Source: Mycobacterium sp. 1100029.7
GTDB lineage: Bacteria > Actinomycetota > Actinomycetes > Mycobacteriales > Mycobacteriaceae
Length of the DNA: 64,000 nucleotides
Direction: 5' to 3'
Assembly: GCF_001665235.1 (NCBI RefSeq)
Contig: NZ_LZSC01000064.1
Coordinates: 1-64,000 of the forward strand
The translations under genes were made by a program, and so were the position numbers. The notes beneath the pieces were generated by a model. It was not told where the DNA came from, did no database searches, and saw nothing but the letters and a program-made list of their open reading frames with translations. Shown one piece after another: positions 24,043 to 33,249 of this stretch. Within the stretch, counting starts at the first letter, position 1; each line of letters begins with the position of its first letter.

Positions 24043-25311
24043 ATGGTGCGCGAGGGTAGGCCCGCAGCGGGTTCGTGGACCGAGCACTATCCCGAATTGG
24101 GCACCGGCGACATCTCGTTTGCCGACTCGACGTCCAAGGAGTTCTTCGAAGACGAACGCGAAGCGGTCTTCAAGCGGGCCTGGCTCAACGTGGCCCGAAT
24201 CGAGGAGCTGCCCCGCGTCGGCAGCTACCTCACCAAAGAGATCGAGGTCGCCCGGACGTCGGTGATCCTGGTCAAGGGCCGCGATGAACAGATCCGTGCG
24301 TTCTACAACATCTGCCGCCACCGCGGAAACAAGTTGGTATGGAACGACTTTCCCCACGAAGAGACGCGTGGTACCTGCCGTCAGTTCACCTGCAAGTACC
24401 ACGGTTGGCGCTACGGCCTGGACGGCGCGTTGACGTTCGTGCAGCAGGAAGCGGAATTCTTCGACCTCGACGCCACGGACTACGGGCTGCGGCTGGTGCA
24501 CTGCGACGTCTGGAACGGCTTCATCTTCATCAACTTCGACCCCGAGCCGCGGCAGAACTTGCGCGAGTTTCTCGGTCCGATGATCACGGGGCTGGACGGC
24601 TATCCGTTCGAGAAGCTGACCGAACGTTACGAGTGGGTGGCCCACAACAACAGCAACTGGAAAATCTTCGCCGACGCCTTCCAGGAGTACTACCACGTGC
24701 CGTCGCTGCACACCCAGCAGGTGCCACCCGAGGTCCGGGATCCCAAAGCCGGGTTCACGTGTGGCCACTTCCAACTCGACGGCCCACACCGATTGGTGTC
24801 GACGGCGGGACGGCGGCGCTGGCTGCTGCCCGACGAGTACATGTATCCGATCGAACGGGCCACCAAGAGCGGCCTGGTCGGTCCGTGGCGCACCCCCGAT
24901 ATCGGCGAGCTCCCGGCCGGGCTGAACCCCGGCGGCGTCGAGCCCTGGGGAATCAGCAATTTCCAGATCTTCCCCAACATCGAGATATTGATCTACGGCG
25001 GTTGGTATCTGCTCTACCGGTACTGGCCGACCTCGCACAACACGCACCGGTTCGAGGCCTACACCTATTTCAGCCCGGCGCACAGCGTGCGCGAGCGCAT
25101 CGAACACGAAGTCGCCGCAGTCGTTCTCAAAGAATTCGCGTTGCAGGACGCCGGGATGCTCGGCGGCACGCAGGCCGCGCTCGAATACGGCATCGTCGAC
25201 GAGTTCCCCCTCAACGACCAGGAAATCCTGGTGCGGCACCTGCACAAGGTTGTCGTCGACTGGGTCGAGGCGTACCGGCGCGAAAAGGCGCCGGCGCCGG
25301 TGAGAGTGTGA
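24043..25311 (+). CDS. Rieske [2Fe-2S] ring-hydroxylating oxygenase, alpha subunit (cluster A, second)
   Basis: This 422-residue protein can be aligned with the first Rieske protein without gaps over the first 220 residues: ligands are again C91, H93, C117 and H120 with the 23-residue gap and extra Cys112, and the iron site is E215-Y-Y-H218-x4-H223. It has a strong AAGGAGG (24031-24037). Divergence in the C-terminal pocket region (for example residues 225-260) suggests a different substrate or a different step. It is followed after 2 bp by the second small partner gene. Confidence 0.9.
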   Translation: MVREGRPAAGSWTEHYPELGTGDISFADSTSKEFFEDEREAVFKRAWLNVARIEELPRVGSYLTKEIEVARTSVILVKGRDEQIRAFYNICRHRGNKLVWNDFPHEETRGTCRQFTCKYHGWRYGLDGALTFVQQEAEFFDLDATDYGLRLVHCDVWNGFIFINFDPEPRQNLREFLGPMITGLDGYPFEKLTERYEWVAHNNSNWKIFADAFQEYYHVPSLHTQQVPPEVRDPKAGFTCGHFQLDGPHRLVSTAGRRRWLLPDEYMYPIERATKSGLVGPWRTPDIGELPAGLNPGGVEPWGISNFQIFPNIEILIYGGWYLLYRYWPTSHNTHRFEAYTYFSPAHSVRERIEHEVAAVVLKEFALQDAGMLGGTQAALEYGIVDEFPLNDQEILVRHLHKVVVDWVEAYRREKAPAPVRV

Positions 25312-25313
25312 TC

Positions 25314-25649
25314 ATGCCGGACGCCTTGTTACCCACGGCCTTCGCCGAGCTGGAGAGCTACGCCCAAACCTGGTGCCTGCCCACCGAAACCGAGCGCTGG
25401 AACACTCGCATCGGCAGCAGCATGGCCGACATGCGCGCCTTCTACGACGCCTTCTTCCCCCGACTGGAAGAGGCCATCGACTACTGCGACAAGTTCGATC
25501 TCGACGGCCTGCCCGACGATGCGCTCAACCTGCTGCACATGATGTATTCGCTGATCATGGTCGCCATGGCGGTCGAGATCATGCACCAGCCCGCCCCGAC
25601 CGACGCCGCCGACGCGGTGATGACCCGCACCGGCTGGCCGGTGCCCTAG
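25314..25649 (+). CDS. Small Rieske-associated helical protein (copy 2)
   Basis: This 111-residue protein is a paralogue of 20849-21178. Conserved positions include FAELE, WCLPTE, MRAFYDAFFPRLEEAIDYCDKF, LPDDALNLLH, MMYSLIMV and a Gln near residue 95. It starts 2 bp after the second Rieske gene and has no signal peptide or membrane segment. It ends in a WPVP tail where copy 1 ends EPVP. Function unknown; it co-occurs with the oxygenase like copies 1 and 3. Confidence 0.83.
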   Translation: MPDALLPTAFAELESYAQTWCLPTETERWNTRIGSSMADMRAFYDAFFPRLEEAIDYCDKFDLDGLPDDALNLLHMMYSLIMVAMAVEIMHQPAPTDAADAVMTRTGWPVP

Positions 25650-25679
25650 ACCCCCGAGACCGAAAAGAAAGGACAGACC

Positions 25680-26525
25680 ATGAGTCTGCTCACCATCACC
25701 AAGCTCAGCGACTCCGTGGGAGCCGAAGTCACCGGTCTGGATCCCGCTCATCTGGGAGCCGACGACCCGGTGGGCGAGACCATCCTGGATGCGTTGGAGC
25801 ACAACGGAGTCCTGGTCTTTCGTGGGCTGAACCTGGATCCCGAGGCGCAGGTGGAATTCTGCCATCGCCTAGGCGCTGTCGACTACTCGTCGGACGGTCA
25901 TCACCCGGTTGCCGGCATTTACCCGGTGACGTTGGACAAGTCGAAGAACTCTTCGGCGGCCTACCTGAAGGCGACGTTCGATTGGCACATCGACGGCTGC
26001 ACACCGACCGGCGACGACTACCCGCAAAAGGCCACCGTGCTGTCGGCCAAGCAGGTCGCCGAGCGGGGCGGTGAAACGGAATTCGCCTCGTCCTACGCCG
26101 CCTACGACGCGCTGACCGCCGAGGAGCAGGAGCGGTTCGGCGCGCTGCGGGTGGTGCACTCGCTGGAGGCCTCGCAGCGGCGCATCACGCCGGAACCCAC
26201 TGCAGAGCAGTTGGCGCAGTGGCGGTCTCGGCGCACCCACGAGCACCCGCTGGTGTGGACGCATCGCAGTGGCCGCAAGTCGCTGGTGCTCGGTGCTTCC
26301 GCCGACTACGTGGTCGACATGGATCTTGACGAGGGCCGTGCCCTGCTGGCCGAGCTGCTGGACCGAGCCACTACGCCTGACAAGGTCTACAGCCACAACT
26401 GGTCGGTCGGCGACACCGTCATCTGGGACAACCGAGGAGTGCTGCACCGGGCTGCGCCCTATGACCCCGACTCGCAGCGCGAAATGCTGCGCACCACCGT
26501 CCTTGGCGACGAGCCGATCCAGTAG
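25680..26525 (+). CDS. TauD/TfdA family Fe(II)/2-oxoglutarate dioxygenase
   Basis: This 281-residue protein has the iron ligands H103-x-D105 (WHIDG) and H256 (VLHRA), and the 2-oxoglutarate-binding Arg is probably R267. Enzymes of this family hydroxylate a substrate while decarboxylating 2-oxoglutarate, often removing a sulfonate or ether group. In this operon it may carry out a further hydroxylation after the Rieske steps. The substrate is unknown. It is separated by 30 bp from the upstream small protein gene. Confidence 0.9.
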   Translation: MSLLTITKLSDSVGAEVTGLDPAHLGADDPVGETILDALEHNGVLVFRGLNLDPEAQVEFCHRLGAVDYSSDGHHPVAGIYPVTLDKSKNSSAAYLKATFDWHIDGCTPTGDDYPQKATVLSAKQVAERGGETEFASSYAAYDALTAEEQERFGALRVVHSLEASQRRITPEPTAEQLAQWRSRRTHEHPLVWTHRSGRKSLVLGASADYVVDMDLDEGRALLAELLDRATTPDKVYSHNWSVGDTVIWDNRGVLHRAAPYDPDSQREMLRTTVLGDEPIQ

Positions 26526-26532
26526 ACGCGCA

Positions 26533-27078
26533 GTGAGTAACCGACATCCGCTCCGGCTCACGCCGCTGCCCGCCGAAGAGTGGGACGATCGCACCCGCGC
26601 TGCGTTGGCCTCGCTGATACCGGGCGAGCGGGCCAATCCGACGGGAGCCGGCAATGTCTTGTCCACCCTGGTCCGTCATCCGGATCTGACCCGGGCGTAT
26701 CTCCCGTTCAACGCTTACCTGTTGATCAGGAACACCCTGTCGCCACGTGTGCGCGAAGTGGCCCTGCTGCGTGTGGTACGCCGACGCGACTGCGACTACC
26801 TGTGGTCGCATCATCTTCCGATTGCCCATCGCGCCGGGTTGACCGAGGCCGACATCGACGGGATTCGCGACGGGAAGCTCACCGGGGCCACCGACCAGGT
26901 GGTGCTGAGCGCGGTGGACGATCTCGTCGACCGCGGCACGATCGCGACGCCGGTCTGGACCGAGTTGGGACGCCACTTCAGCGACCAGGAACGCATGGAC
27001 TTGGTGTTCACCATCGGCGGCTATGTGCTACTGGCCATGGCAGTCAACACTTTTGGCATCCAAGAAGAGACGTCGTGA
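26533..27078 (+). CDS. Carboxymuconolactone decarboxylase/AhpD-like family protein
   Basis: This 181-residue all-helical protein has the family helix VREVALLRVVRRRDCDYLWSHHLPIAHRAGL split around residues 75-105. It has a single Cys there in place of the CxxC of AhpD, so it is more like the decarboxylase/lactone-hydrolase side than the peroxidase side. GTG 26533 lies 7 bp after the TauD gene; longer starts lie inside it. It overlaps the next gene by 4 bp. Role in the pathway unknown. Confidence 0.85.
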   Translation: MSNRHPLRLTPLPAEEWDDRTRAALASLIPGERANPTGAGNVLSTLVRHPDLTRAYLPFNAYLLIRNTLSPRVREVALLRVVRRRDCDYLWSHHLPIAHRAGLTEADIDGIRDGKLTGATDQVVLSAVDDLVDRGTIATPVWTELGRHFSDQERMDLVFTIGGYVLLAMAVNTFGIQEETS

Positions 27079-28214
27079 CCCAGACCGCCAGCGATACCGA
27101 GCTGTTCCTCGCGACCACCCGCGCTTTCCTGGACCGGCACGCGTCCCTGAGCCACCAGCGCGCACTGCATGCCGACGACGGCTCGGTGGACCCGGCGTGG
27201 TGGCATCAGGCCGCCGAGCTGGGCTGGACCGGATTGCTGGTGCCCGAAGACCTCGGCGGCGGCAACGTATCCGGAAGCGGTGTACACGATTTGGCGGCCG
27301 TCGCCGAACAGATCGGCCACACCGTTGCACCGGGACCGCTGCACGCCGTCAGCACCGTCCTGGCGGGACTTGTCGACGCCGCCAACCGCTCCGCGCACGC
27401 GGACACGATCCGGGCGCTCGTTGCCGGCGACCTTGTGGCGACGTGGGCGATCGACGAACCCGGCCGGCCGTTCAACCCTCAGCACAGTGCCCTCACCGCC
27501 GAGGCGACGTCACAGGGATACCGGCTTGACGGGATCAAGGACCGAGTGGAGGCGGGCGCGCAGGCCGACGTGGTCCTGGTCACCGCGCGGGCCGAGGACG
27601 GCCTGCGCCAATTCCTGGTCCGCACCGACGCCGCGGGCGTGACCGTGCGCCCGCAGCGCTGCGTCGACCTGGTAAAGCGTTATGCCCGAATCGAATTCAA
27701 TGACGTCACTGTCGACGAGTCGGTGGTCGTCGGGTCAGCTGCCGAAACGCCCGGGCTGATCGAGCGGCAACGCCAGCTGGCCATCGTGCTGCAATGCGCC
27801 GAGACGGTGGGGATCATCGAAACGGTGCTGGCACTGACCATCGACTGGACCCGCAACCGCTACAGCTTCGGCCGGCCACTGGCGTCGTATCAGGCGATCA
27901 AACATCGGCTCGCCGACATGACGATGTGGCTGCACGCTTCCCGCGGTGTCACTGCCCGGGCGGTCGAGCGGGTGGCCGCGCGCGCCGACGATGCGACGCT
28001 CTGGGTCAGCGCGGCCACGTCCTACCTCGGCGAGCATGCCGGGCCGTTGATCCAGGACTGCGTGCAGCTGCATGGCGGTATCGGCGTCACCTGGGAGCAC
28101 GACTTGCATCTGTTTCTGCGACGAGCCACGTTGTACCGCAACCTTTTCGGCACCCCGAGTGAACATCACCAAGCCATCTACCGACATGTCAGGAACGAGG
28201 GCCCGACCGCATGA
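27075..28214 (+). CDS. Acyl-CoA dehydrogenase family protein, short subunit type
   Basis: This 379-residue protein has the acyl-CoA dehydrogenase three-part fold: N-terminal helices (about 1-115), a beta domain (about 120-220) and C-terminal helices with the signature QLHGGIGVTWEHDLHLFLRRA near residue 325-345. The substrate-side signature of the beta domain is degenerate. Its partner at 28211 overlaps by 4 bp. In actinobacteria such adjacent pairs form alpha2beta2 enzymes acting on ring or side-chain CoA esters, so a heteromer is likely here (inference from the family). Confidence 0.87.
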   Translation: MTQTASDTELFLATTRAFLDRHASLSHQRALHADDGSVDPAWWHQAAELGWTGLLVPEDLGGGNVSGSGVHDLAAVAEQIGHTVAPGPLHAVSTVLAGLVDAANRSAHADTIRALVAGDLVATWAIDEPGRPFNPQHSALTAEATSQGYRLDGIKDRVEAGAQADVVLVTARAEDGLRQFLVRTDAAGVTVRPQRCVDLVKRYARIEFNDVTVDESVVVGSAAETPGLIERQRQLAIVLQCAETVGIIETVLALTIDWTRNRYSFGRPLASYQAIKHRLADMTMWLHASRGVTARAVERVAARADDATLWVSAATSYLGEHAGPLIQDCVQLHGGIGVTWEHDLHLFLRRATLYRNLFGTPSEHHQAIYRHVRNEGPTA

Positions 28215-29440
28215 CCGAGACGGTAGCCGAATTCGCTGCCCGGGCGCGGGCCTGGCTGGCCGAAAACATGCCGCGGCTGGATCCGGACAACCCACCCAAC
28301 GGCGCGCGCGACGACGAGGCCGCCTGGCAGCGTGCCCGCGAATTGCAGCAACGCCTGCACGCCGGTGGGTTCGCCGGGATCTGCTTCCCTCGCGAATACG
28401 GCGGTCTCGGTCTCGACGTCGCCTACCAGCGGGCCTTCGACGTCGAGACCGACGGCTACGAGATGCCACTGATCCTCAACGTCCCCACCTTCACCATCTG
28501 CTGCGCGACCCTGCTCGACGTCGGCACCGAAGAGCAGAAACGACAACACATTTCGGCGGCCTTACGGGGCGAAGAGATCTTGGTGCAGCTCCTTTCCGAG
28601 CCGGGAGGCGGGTCGGACTTGGCCGGCCTGATCACCCGCGCCGAGCACGACGGTCAGGGCTGGGTCATCAACGGCGCCAAGACTTGGAGCACCAGCGCTT
28701 TCGCGGCCGACTATGGGCTGCTGCTGGCTCGCACCGACCCGACCTTGCCCAAGCACGACGGGCTCACCATGTTCCTGATGCCGATACATGCGCCCGGCGT
28801 CATCCTGCGGCGTATCGAACAGGTCGACGGCTCCAACGAATTCTGTGAGGAATTCTTCGACGGTCTGCGCCTCGACGATTCCGCGGTGGTCGGTGGGGTC
28901 AACAAGGGGTGGGAAGCCGCCGGACGGCTGCTGTTCCACGAACGCCGGGCGGTCGGGCAGGGTTCGGAGTTCGCCAGCGGCCGCGGCCGGGAGCGCGCCG
29001 AAGAGTCCTACGCCGACCACTTCGCGTTGGCGCAAGCGGCGGGTACGGCCGACGATCCGTTGACGCAGGACAAGATTGGCCGGGTGCTGGCGCGCAGGAT
29101 GGTCCGCGACGGGCTGGTCGAACACGTCGCCGACGCGATGCGCGACGGCACGTTGCCCCCCGCTGCCGGCTCGATCATCCGGCTTTTCCACTCCGACGTG
29201 ACCTTCCTGCAGGTCGATACCGCGCTCGATGTCGTCGGCGCGCTCGGCGTTGTGGACGACGACCACGAGCTGCTGAAGGTCGGCGAGCGCTACCTGTCCC
29301 GCCAAACCGTCGCCCTCGGTGGCGGCAGTGATGAGATGGCGCGCAACGTGATTGCCGAGCGGGTGCTCGGCCTGCCCCGTGAATACGCCGCCGACCGCGG
29401 GGTGCCGTTCAACCAGGTGCGGCACAACAAGACTCGGTAG
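28211..29440 (+). CDS. Acyl-CoA dehydrogenase family protein, long subunit type
   Basis: This 409-residue protein has FPREYGGLGL near residue 58, the FAD-side motif LLSEPGGGSDLAGL (about 126-138), WVINGAKTWSTSA (about 152-164) and the C-terminal GGGSDEMARNVIAERVLGLPREY. It is the last gene of the long cluster A operon. Together with 27075-28214 it probably dehydrogenates a CoA-activated degradation intermediate; no CoA ligase is present in cluster A itself. Confidence 0.9.
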   Translation: MTETVAEFAARARAWLAENMPRLDPDNPPNGARDDEAAWQRARELQQRLHAGGFAGICFPREYGGLGLDVAYQRAFDVETDGYEMPLILNVPTFTICCATLLDVGTEEQKRQHISAALRGEEILVQLLSEPGGGSDLAGLITRAEHDGQGWVINGAKTWSTSAFAADYGLLLARTDPTLPKHDGLTMFLMPIHAPGVILRRIEQVDGSNEFCEEFFDGLRLDDSAVVGGVNKGWEAAGRLLFHERRAVGQGSEFASGRGRERAEESYADHFALAQAAGTADDPLTQDKIGRVLARRMVRDGLVEHVADAMRDGTLPPAAGSIIRLFHSDVTFLQVDTALDVVGALGVVDDDHELLKVGERYLSRQTVALGGGSDEMARNVIAERVLGLPREYAADRGVPFNQVRHNKTR

Positions 29441-29464
29441 TCGCTGCTCGTCGACACCGCGACG

Positions 29465-30940
29465 TCAGTGGGACAAGCGGACCGCCTCGCGGGGCTGGTC
29501 GGCCAGCACGTCGCGATTGAAAATCAGCATGTACCCGAAGTACACGGCGCCCACCAGAAGCAGGCCGGTGACGATCATGACCGGCACGAGTGCGTTGGCG
29601 GGCGAAAGCAGAATGATGATCGCGCAGATCGACCAGATTAGTGCACCGACAGAGATGGGCAGTTCAAAGCGTCCGATATCAAAGGCGCCTTCCTGACGCC
29701 CAAGTCGTTTGCGCACCGTCAGATACAGAACCACGATCATGCCGTACGTCAGGGCCGGAAAGACCGTCCCCGAGGTGATCAGCTCCAGCAGCGCGTTGCC
29801 CGGCAACACTGCGAGCACTGCGATCCCGATCAGGACGGGAACGATGGTGGCCGGGATCGGTGTCTGGGTACGTCGGTTCACCCGTCGCATCAGCTGGTGG
29901 GCGGGAAAACGCGCGTCACGCGACATTGCGAAGATCATGCGCGAGCAGCTGGTCAACGTCACCATTCCGCCGCCGAAGAAGGCGATCGCAATGGCCCCCA
30001 GGAAGATTCGCTCGGTCACCGCGCCGAGCTGGTCGCCCATGATCATCGCGACGGGGGATCCGGCCGCCGAGACTTTGGGAACATTCTCGATGGCAACGGT
30101 CAGCGCGATCAGGAACAGCATGCCTAGAACGCTGGCCGCCGCGACCGATCCGACAATGGCGCGCGGAACACTGCGGAAAGGGTCCTTGGCTTCCTCGGCC
30201 ATGTTCGCCGCGGAGTCGAAGCCCACGAGGGTTCCCAGACCGACGATCATCACGGCCATCAACCCACCACCGAAAGCGAAGTAATCCGTCGCACCCGCGG
30301 CGACACCTCGCGAGGTCAGGTTGTCGGTCGAGCCGTGTCCACTCACCGCCACGGCTACCAGCAGCGCGACCACCAACACCACGACGATCGTCAACTCGAT
30401 CGCCACCGCGGTCGAGTTGACCAGTGCCACCATCCGGGTCGAGGCGATCGCCAACACCGCCTGAATCACCATCACCACCACGGTGATGATCCGCGCGGTG
30501 TTTTCGTCGGGCTCCATATCGAACAACGGCATCAGGCACGTGCTGGACATCGCGCTGTCGATCGCCATCAGTCCGGTGATCAGGTAACAGAAGGTGAGCC
30601 AGCCGAAGAACCAGCCGATCTTGGGGTTGGCCAACCGCGACCCCCACTGGTACGAGGAGCCGCTGAGCGGAATGCGCGCCGCGAACTGTGCGACCACCAG
30701 CGCGATCAACAGTTGGCCGATCGCCGCGACGATCCACGTCCAAATGCCCACCGGGCCGGAGTTACGCAGCAGGTCGTCATACGTACCGAAAATGCCGACC
30801 GCGACCGAGATGAAGGCGAACGACACCGCGAAAACCTGAAACGAGCTCATCGTCCGCTTCAGCTCGGGTTCGTAGCCGCAGTCCTCGCAGTACCCATCGG
30901 CGGATTCGATCGGTGGCGACGTCTCCGTCACAATGCTCAC
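29465..30940 (-). CDS. APC family permease (amino acid/polyamine/organocation type)
   Basis: This 491-residue protein has about 12 hydrophobic segments from residue 32 onward, with the first-helix signature FAFISVAVGIFGTY and the loop SGSSYQWGSRLANPKIGWFFGW split around 95-115. The N-terminal cytoplasmic tail carries CEDCGYEPELKR, a CxxC pair that is frequent in some actinobacterial permeases. It is convergent with cluster A, ending 25 bp from the last dehydrogenase gene, so it may import the substrate of that cluster, but it has its own promoter. Confidence 0.88.
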   Translation of the reverse strand: MSIVTETSPPIESADGYCEDCGYEPELKRTMSSFQVFAVSFAFISVAVGIFGTYDDLLRNSGPVGIWTWIVAAIGQLLIALVVAQFAARIPLSGSSYQWGSRLANPKIGWFFGWLTFCYLITGLMAIDSAMSSTCLMPLFDMEPDENTARIITVVVMVIQAVLAIASTRMVALVNSTAVAIELTIVVVLVVALLVAVAVSGHGSTDNLTSRGVAAGATDYFAFGGGLMAVMIVGLGTLVGFDSAANMAEEAKDPFRSVPRAIVGSVAAASVLGMLFLIALTVAIENVPKVSAAGSPVAMIMGDQLGAVTERIFLGAIAIAFFGGGMVTLTSCSRMIFAMSRDARFPAHQLMRRVNRRTQTPIPATIVPVLIGIAVLAVLPGNALLELITSGTVFPALTYGMIVVLYLTVRKRLGRQEGAFDIGRFELPISVGALIWSICAIIILLSPANALVPVMIVTGLLLVGAVYFGYMLIFNRDVLADQPREAVRLSH

Positions 30941-31087
30941 CCGGCCCTATCGTCTGGTGAGCCAGAGTCTAAGCGGGGTCGCGCGTTGCTCTCGGTGAAA
31001 CCGGCGAACCCGTGCGATCGCTTTCGTCGGTCCACGCCAGCTAAGCTCGGCGACACCGCCAACGGCCTCGCTCGGGAGGAGTGAAGT

Positions 31088-31885
31088 TTGAGCCGATGGA
31101 TCGTGAACACCTTTCCTGCCTGGCTCGTGATGCTGGGGCTCGTCGTCCTCATTGCGGGCGGCGCGGTGCTCGCCCAGAAGATTCTTCGGCGCCGCTACCC
31201 CAGGCTTGCCGGTGACGCGCACAACGATGCCACTCGATTTGCCTTTGGCGTCATCTGTTTCGTGTACGCATTCTTCGTCGGCTTCATGGCATCCGCGCTG
31301 TGGAGCCAGATCAACGCCGAGGACGACCAAGCGCGAACGGAAGGTGCAGCGGCGATTCAGCTGGCCCGGGACAGCACCGTGTTCGAGAAGGTCGACGGCG
31401 ATCGAATCCGGCAAGCCCTATTGGATTATGAACACGCCGCTCTGGCCGAGTGGCCGGTCGTCGCGAACGGGGGCCGGGCGAACCCCGAGGCCGACGATGC
31501 ACTGCATCGCCTCTACGTCGCCTATGAGCAGGCCCAGCCGCAGAGCGATATCCAAAAGACGTTCCTTTCAAATTCTTTGACGAATCTCGACAAGGTGAGC
31601 CAGGCGCGTACCGCGCGGGTGGTCCAGTCCCAAACCAGCACCGGCCCGCCCATGTCCATCTGGTCGGTCATCCTGCTTACCAGCGCACTGGTCGTCGGCT
31701 GCGCGGTCATCTACGGCGTGGAGGAACAGCGAATACACGCCGTGATGGTGTTGACCATTGGGGTGCTGGTGGCCGCCAATCTGTTCCTCATTCTGGAACT
31801 GGCGCATCCGTACATTGGGGAGATCGCAACTTCCCCGCAGCCGCTGCAGGATGTCGTCACGGTGCTGTCGACACCCACGAGGTAG
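31088..31885 (+). CDS. DUF4239 (bestrophin-like) membrane protein
   Basis: This 265-residue protein has two N-terminal membrane helices (about 10-30 and 50-72), a soluble helical region (about 75-185) and two C-terminal helices (about 192-213 and 218-240). This arrangement and the N-terminal pattern match DUF4239. The start is TTG at 31088, chosen because GGGAGGAG lies 8-14 bases upstream; no ATG or GTG in frame keeps the first helix. Function unknown. It is convergent with the TetR gene, 3 bp apart. Confidence 0.8.
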   Translation: MSRWIVNTFPAWLVMLGLVVLIAGGAVLAQKILRRRYPRLAGDAHNDATRFAFGVICFVYAFFVGFMASALWSQINAEDDQARTEGAAAIQLARDSTVFEKVDGDRIRQALLDYEHAALAEWPVVANGGRANPEADDALHRLYVAYEQAQPQSDIQKTFLSNSLTNLDKVSQARTARVVQSQTSTGPPMSIWSVILLTSALVVGCAVIYGVEEQRIHAVMVLTIGVLVAANLFLILELAHPYIGEIATSPQPLQDVVTVLSTPTR

Positions 31886-31888
31886 TCG

Positions 31889-32479
31889 CTATCTCCAGTA
31901 GGTACTCTTGACCGCCTCGAGGGCCTCGGACACGTAGCGATCCAGCGGTCGCCGGTGAGTCGACCGGCGCACCCACTGCTGAAACGCGAAATCTGCTGCG
32001 CCGAAGGCAAGTTGAATCAGCAGCCCGGGGCGCATGTCCGTTTCCGGGTTGGTGCTCATGCGCTCGGCGACCAGCCTCACCGCCCGCTCCTTGTCGACAG
32101 GGGTGTGGATCGTCGCCTTGTCCAGCAGGCCGGGTGCCACCAGTAGGGCGGCGCGCCACTCTTCGCAGTCAGCGCGGTCGAACGAACGGGTCCGCGTGAT
32201 GATCGCATTGATCAGCGCGACGTCGGGCAGCTCGGTGGCGGGCTGCTTTTCCAACAGGTTGACGATCGCGGCACCACCGTGGCGCACCGGCCCCAGCAGC
32301 AGTTCCTCTTTGGTGGGAACGTAGCGAAAGAAGGTACGCGCCGAAACCCCTGCGGCAGCGGCGATTTCCTCGGTGGTCACCGTGTCGTATCCACGCTCGA
32401 CGAACAGCCGGAACGCGGCGCGCCGGATGTCGGCGCGCACCTGTGCGCGCTGCCGATCCCGTAGCGTGCCTTCGGTCAC
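31889..32479 (-). CDS. TetR family transcriptional regulator
   Basis: This 196-residue protein has an N-terminal helix-turn-helix (TTEEIAAAAGVSARTFFRYVPTKEEL, about 35-60) and a helical ligand domain. It is the last gene of a four-gene operon and overlaps the SDR start by 4 bp (ATGA). It therefore probably controls the operon from within. No convincing palindrome was found in front of the first gene of that operon. Confidence 0.88.
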   Translation of the reverse strand: MTEGTLRDRQRAQVRADIRRAAFRLFVERGYDTVTTEEIAAAAGVSARTFFRYVPTKEELLLGPVRHGGAAIVNLLEKQPATELPDVALINAIITRTRSFDRADCEEWRAALLVAPGLLDKATIHTPVDKERAVRLVAERMSTNPETDMRPGLLIQLAFGAADFAFQQWVRRSTHRRPLDRYVSEALEAVKSTYWR

Positions 32480-33249
32480 CGGAAACTGCCGATCCCGCCG
32501 TCGACGTGGATGGTCTGCCCGGTGATGAACGTCGCGTCGCTACCGAGCAAGAATGCCACCAGAGCGCCGACGTCGGTGTGCACATCGCCGATGCGCTTCA
32601 TCGGGACGCGACCCACTGCTTTGTCGTATTCTTTGGGCGCGAACGATTTCCAGAACTTGACGCCGTCGGACTCGGCGAATGGACAGATGACGTTGACGCG
32701 AATGTTGTCGCGACCCCACTCCAAGGCGGCAACCTTCGACAGCCCGCGAATGCCTTCCTTGGCCGTGGCGTAGCCGCCCCATTTGGGCTCGCCGCCGGTG
32801 CCCGTCCCCGAGCCGAGGTTGACGATCGACCCGCCGCCGGCTTCGACCATCAACGGGTGCACGGCCTGCATCAGCAGGAAGGTCGCGCGGGGGCCTACGT
32901 CGTGGCCGAGTGCGAAGTCCTCGAGGGTGATGTCGACGAATGCCTTGGGCTCGTTGGTGGCGATGGCGTTGTTGACCAGGCCGTGCACCGTGCCGAAGGC
33001 ATCGACCGCGGCCTTGGTGATCCGTTGCGCGCTGTCCGGGTCGCGCAGATCGGCGACCAGTTGCTCCGCTCGTCCAATCTCTTTGAGTTCGTTCGTGGTC
33101 TTGGCCAACACCTCTTCTTGGATGTCGACCAGCAGCACGTCCGCGCCCCGTTCGAGCAGCGCCGTCGCGACACCCTTGCCGACACCTTGCGCGGCACCGG
33201 TGACGATCGCGGCATGGCCGCGCATCGAATCGGGGTGGCTGTAGCTCAT
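32476..33249 (-). CDS. SDR family oxidoreductase
   Basis: This 257-residue classical SDR has VTGAAQGVGKG (about 17-26), VNNA near residue 92 and catalytic Ser in NLGSGTGTGG with YATAK about 15 residues later. The segment DVGPRATFLLMQAV replaces the more usual NV-x-L helix. It overlaps genes on both sides by 4 bp. Substrate unknown. Confidence 0.88.
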   Translation of the reverse strand: MSYSHPDSMRGHAAIVTGAAQGVGKGVATALLERGADVLLVDIQEEVLAKTTNELKEIGRAEQLVADLRDPDSAQRITKAAVDAFGTVHGLVNNAIATNEPKAFVDITLEDFALGHDVGPRATFLLMQAVHPLMVEAGGGSIVNLGSGTGTGGEPKWGGYATAKEGIRGLSKVAALEWGRDNIRVNVICPFAESDGVKFWKSFAPKEYDKAVGRVPMKRIGDVHTDVGALVAFLLGSDATFITGQTIHVDGGIGSFR

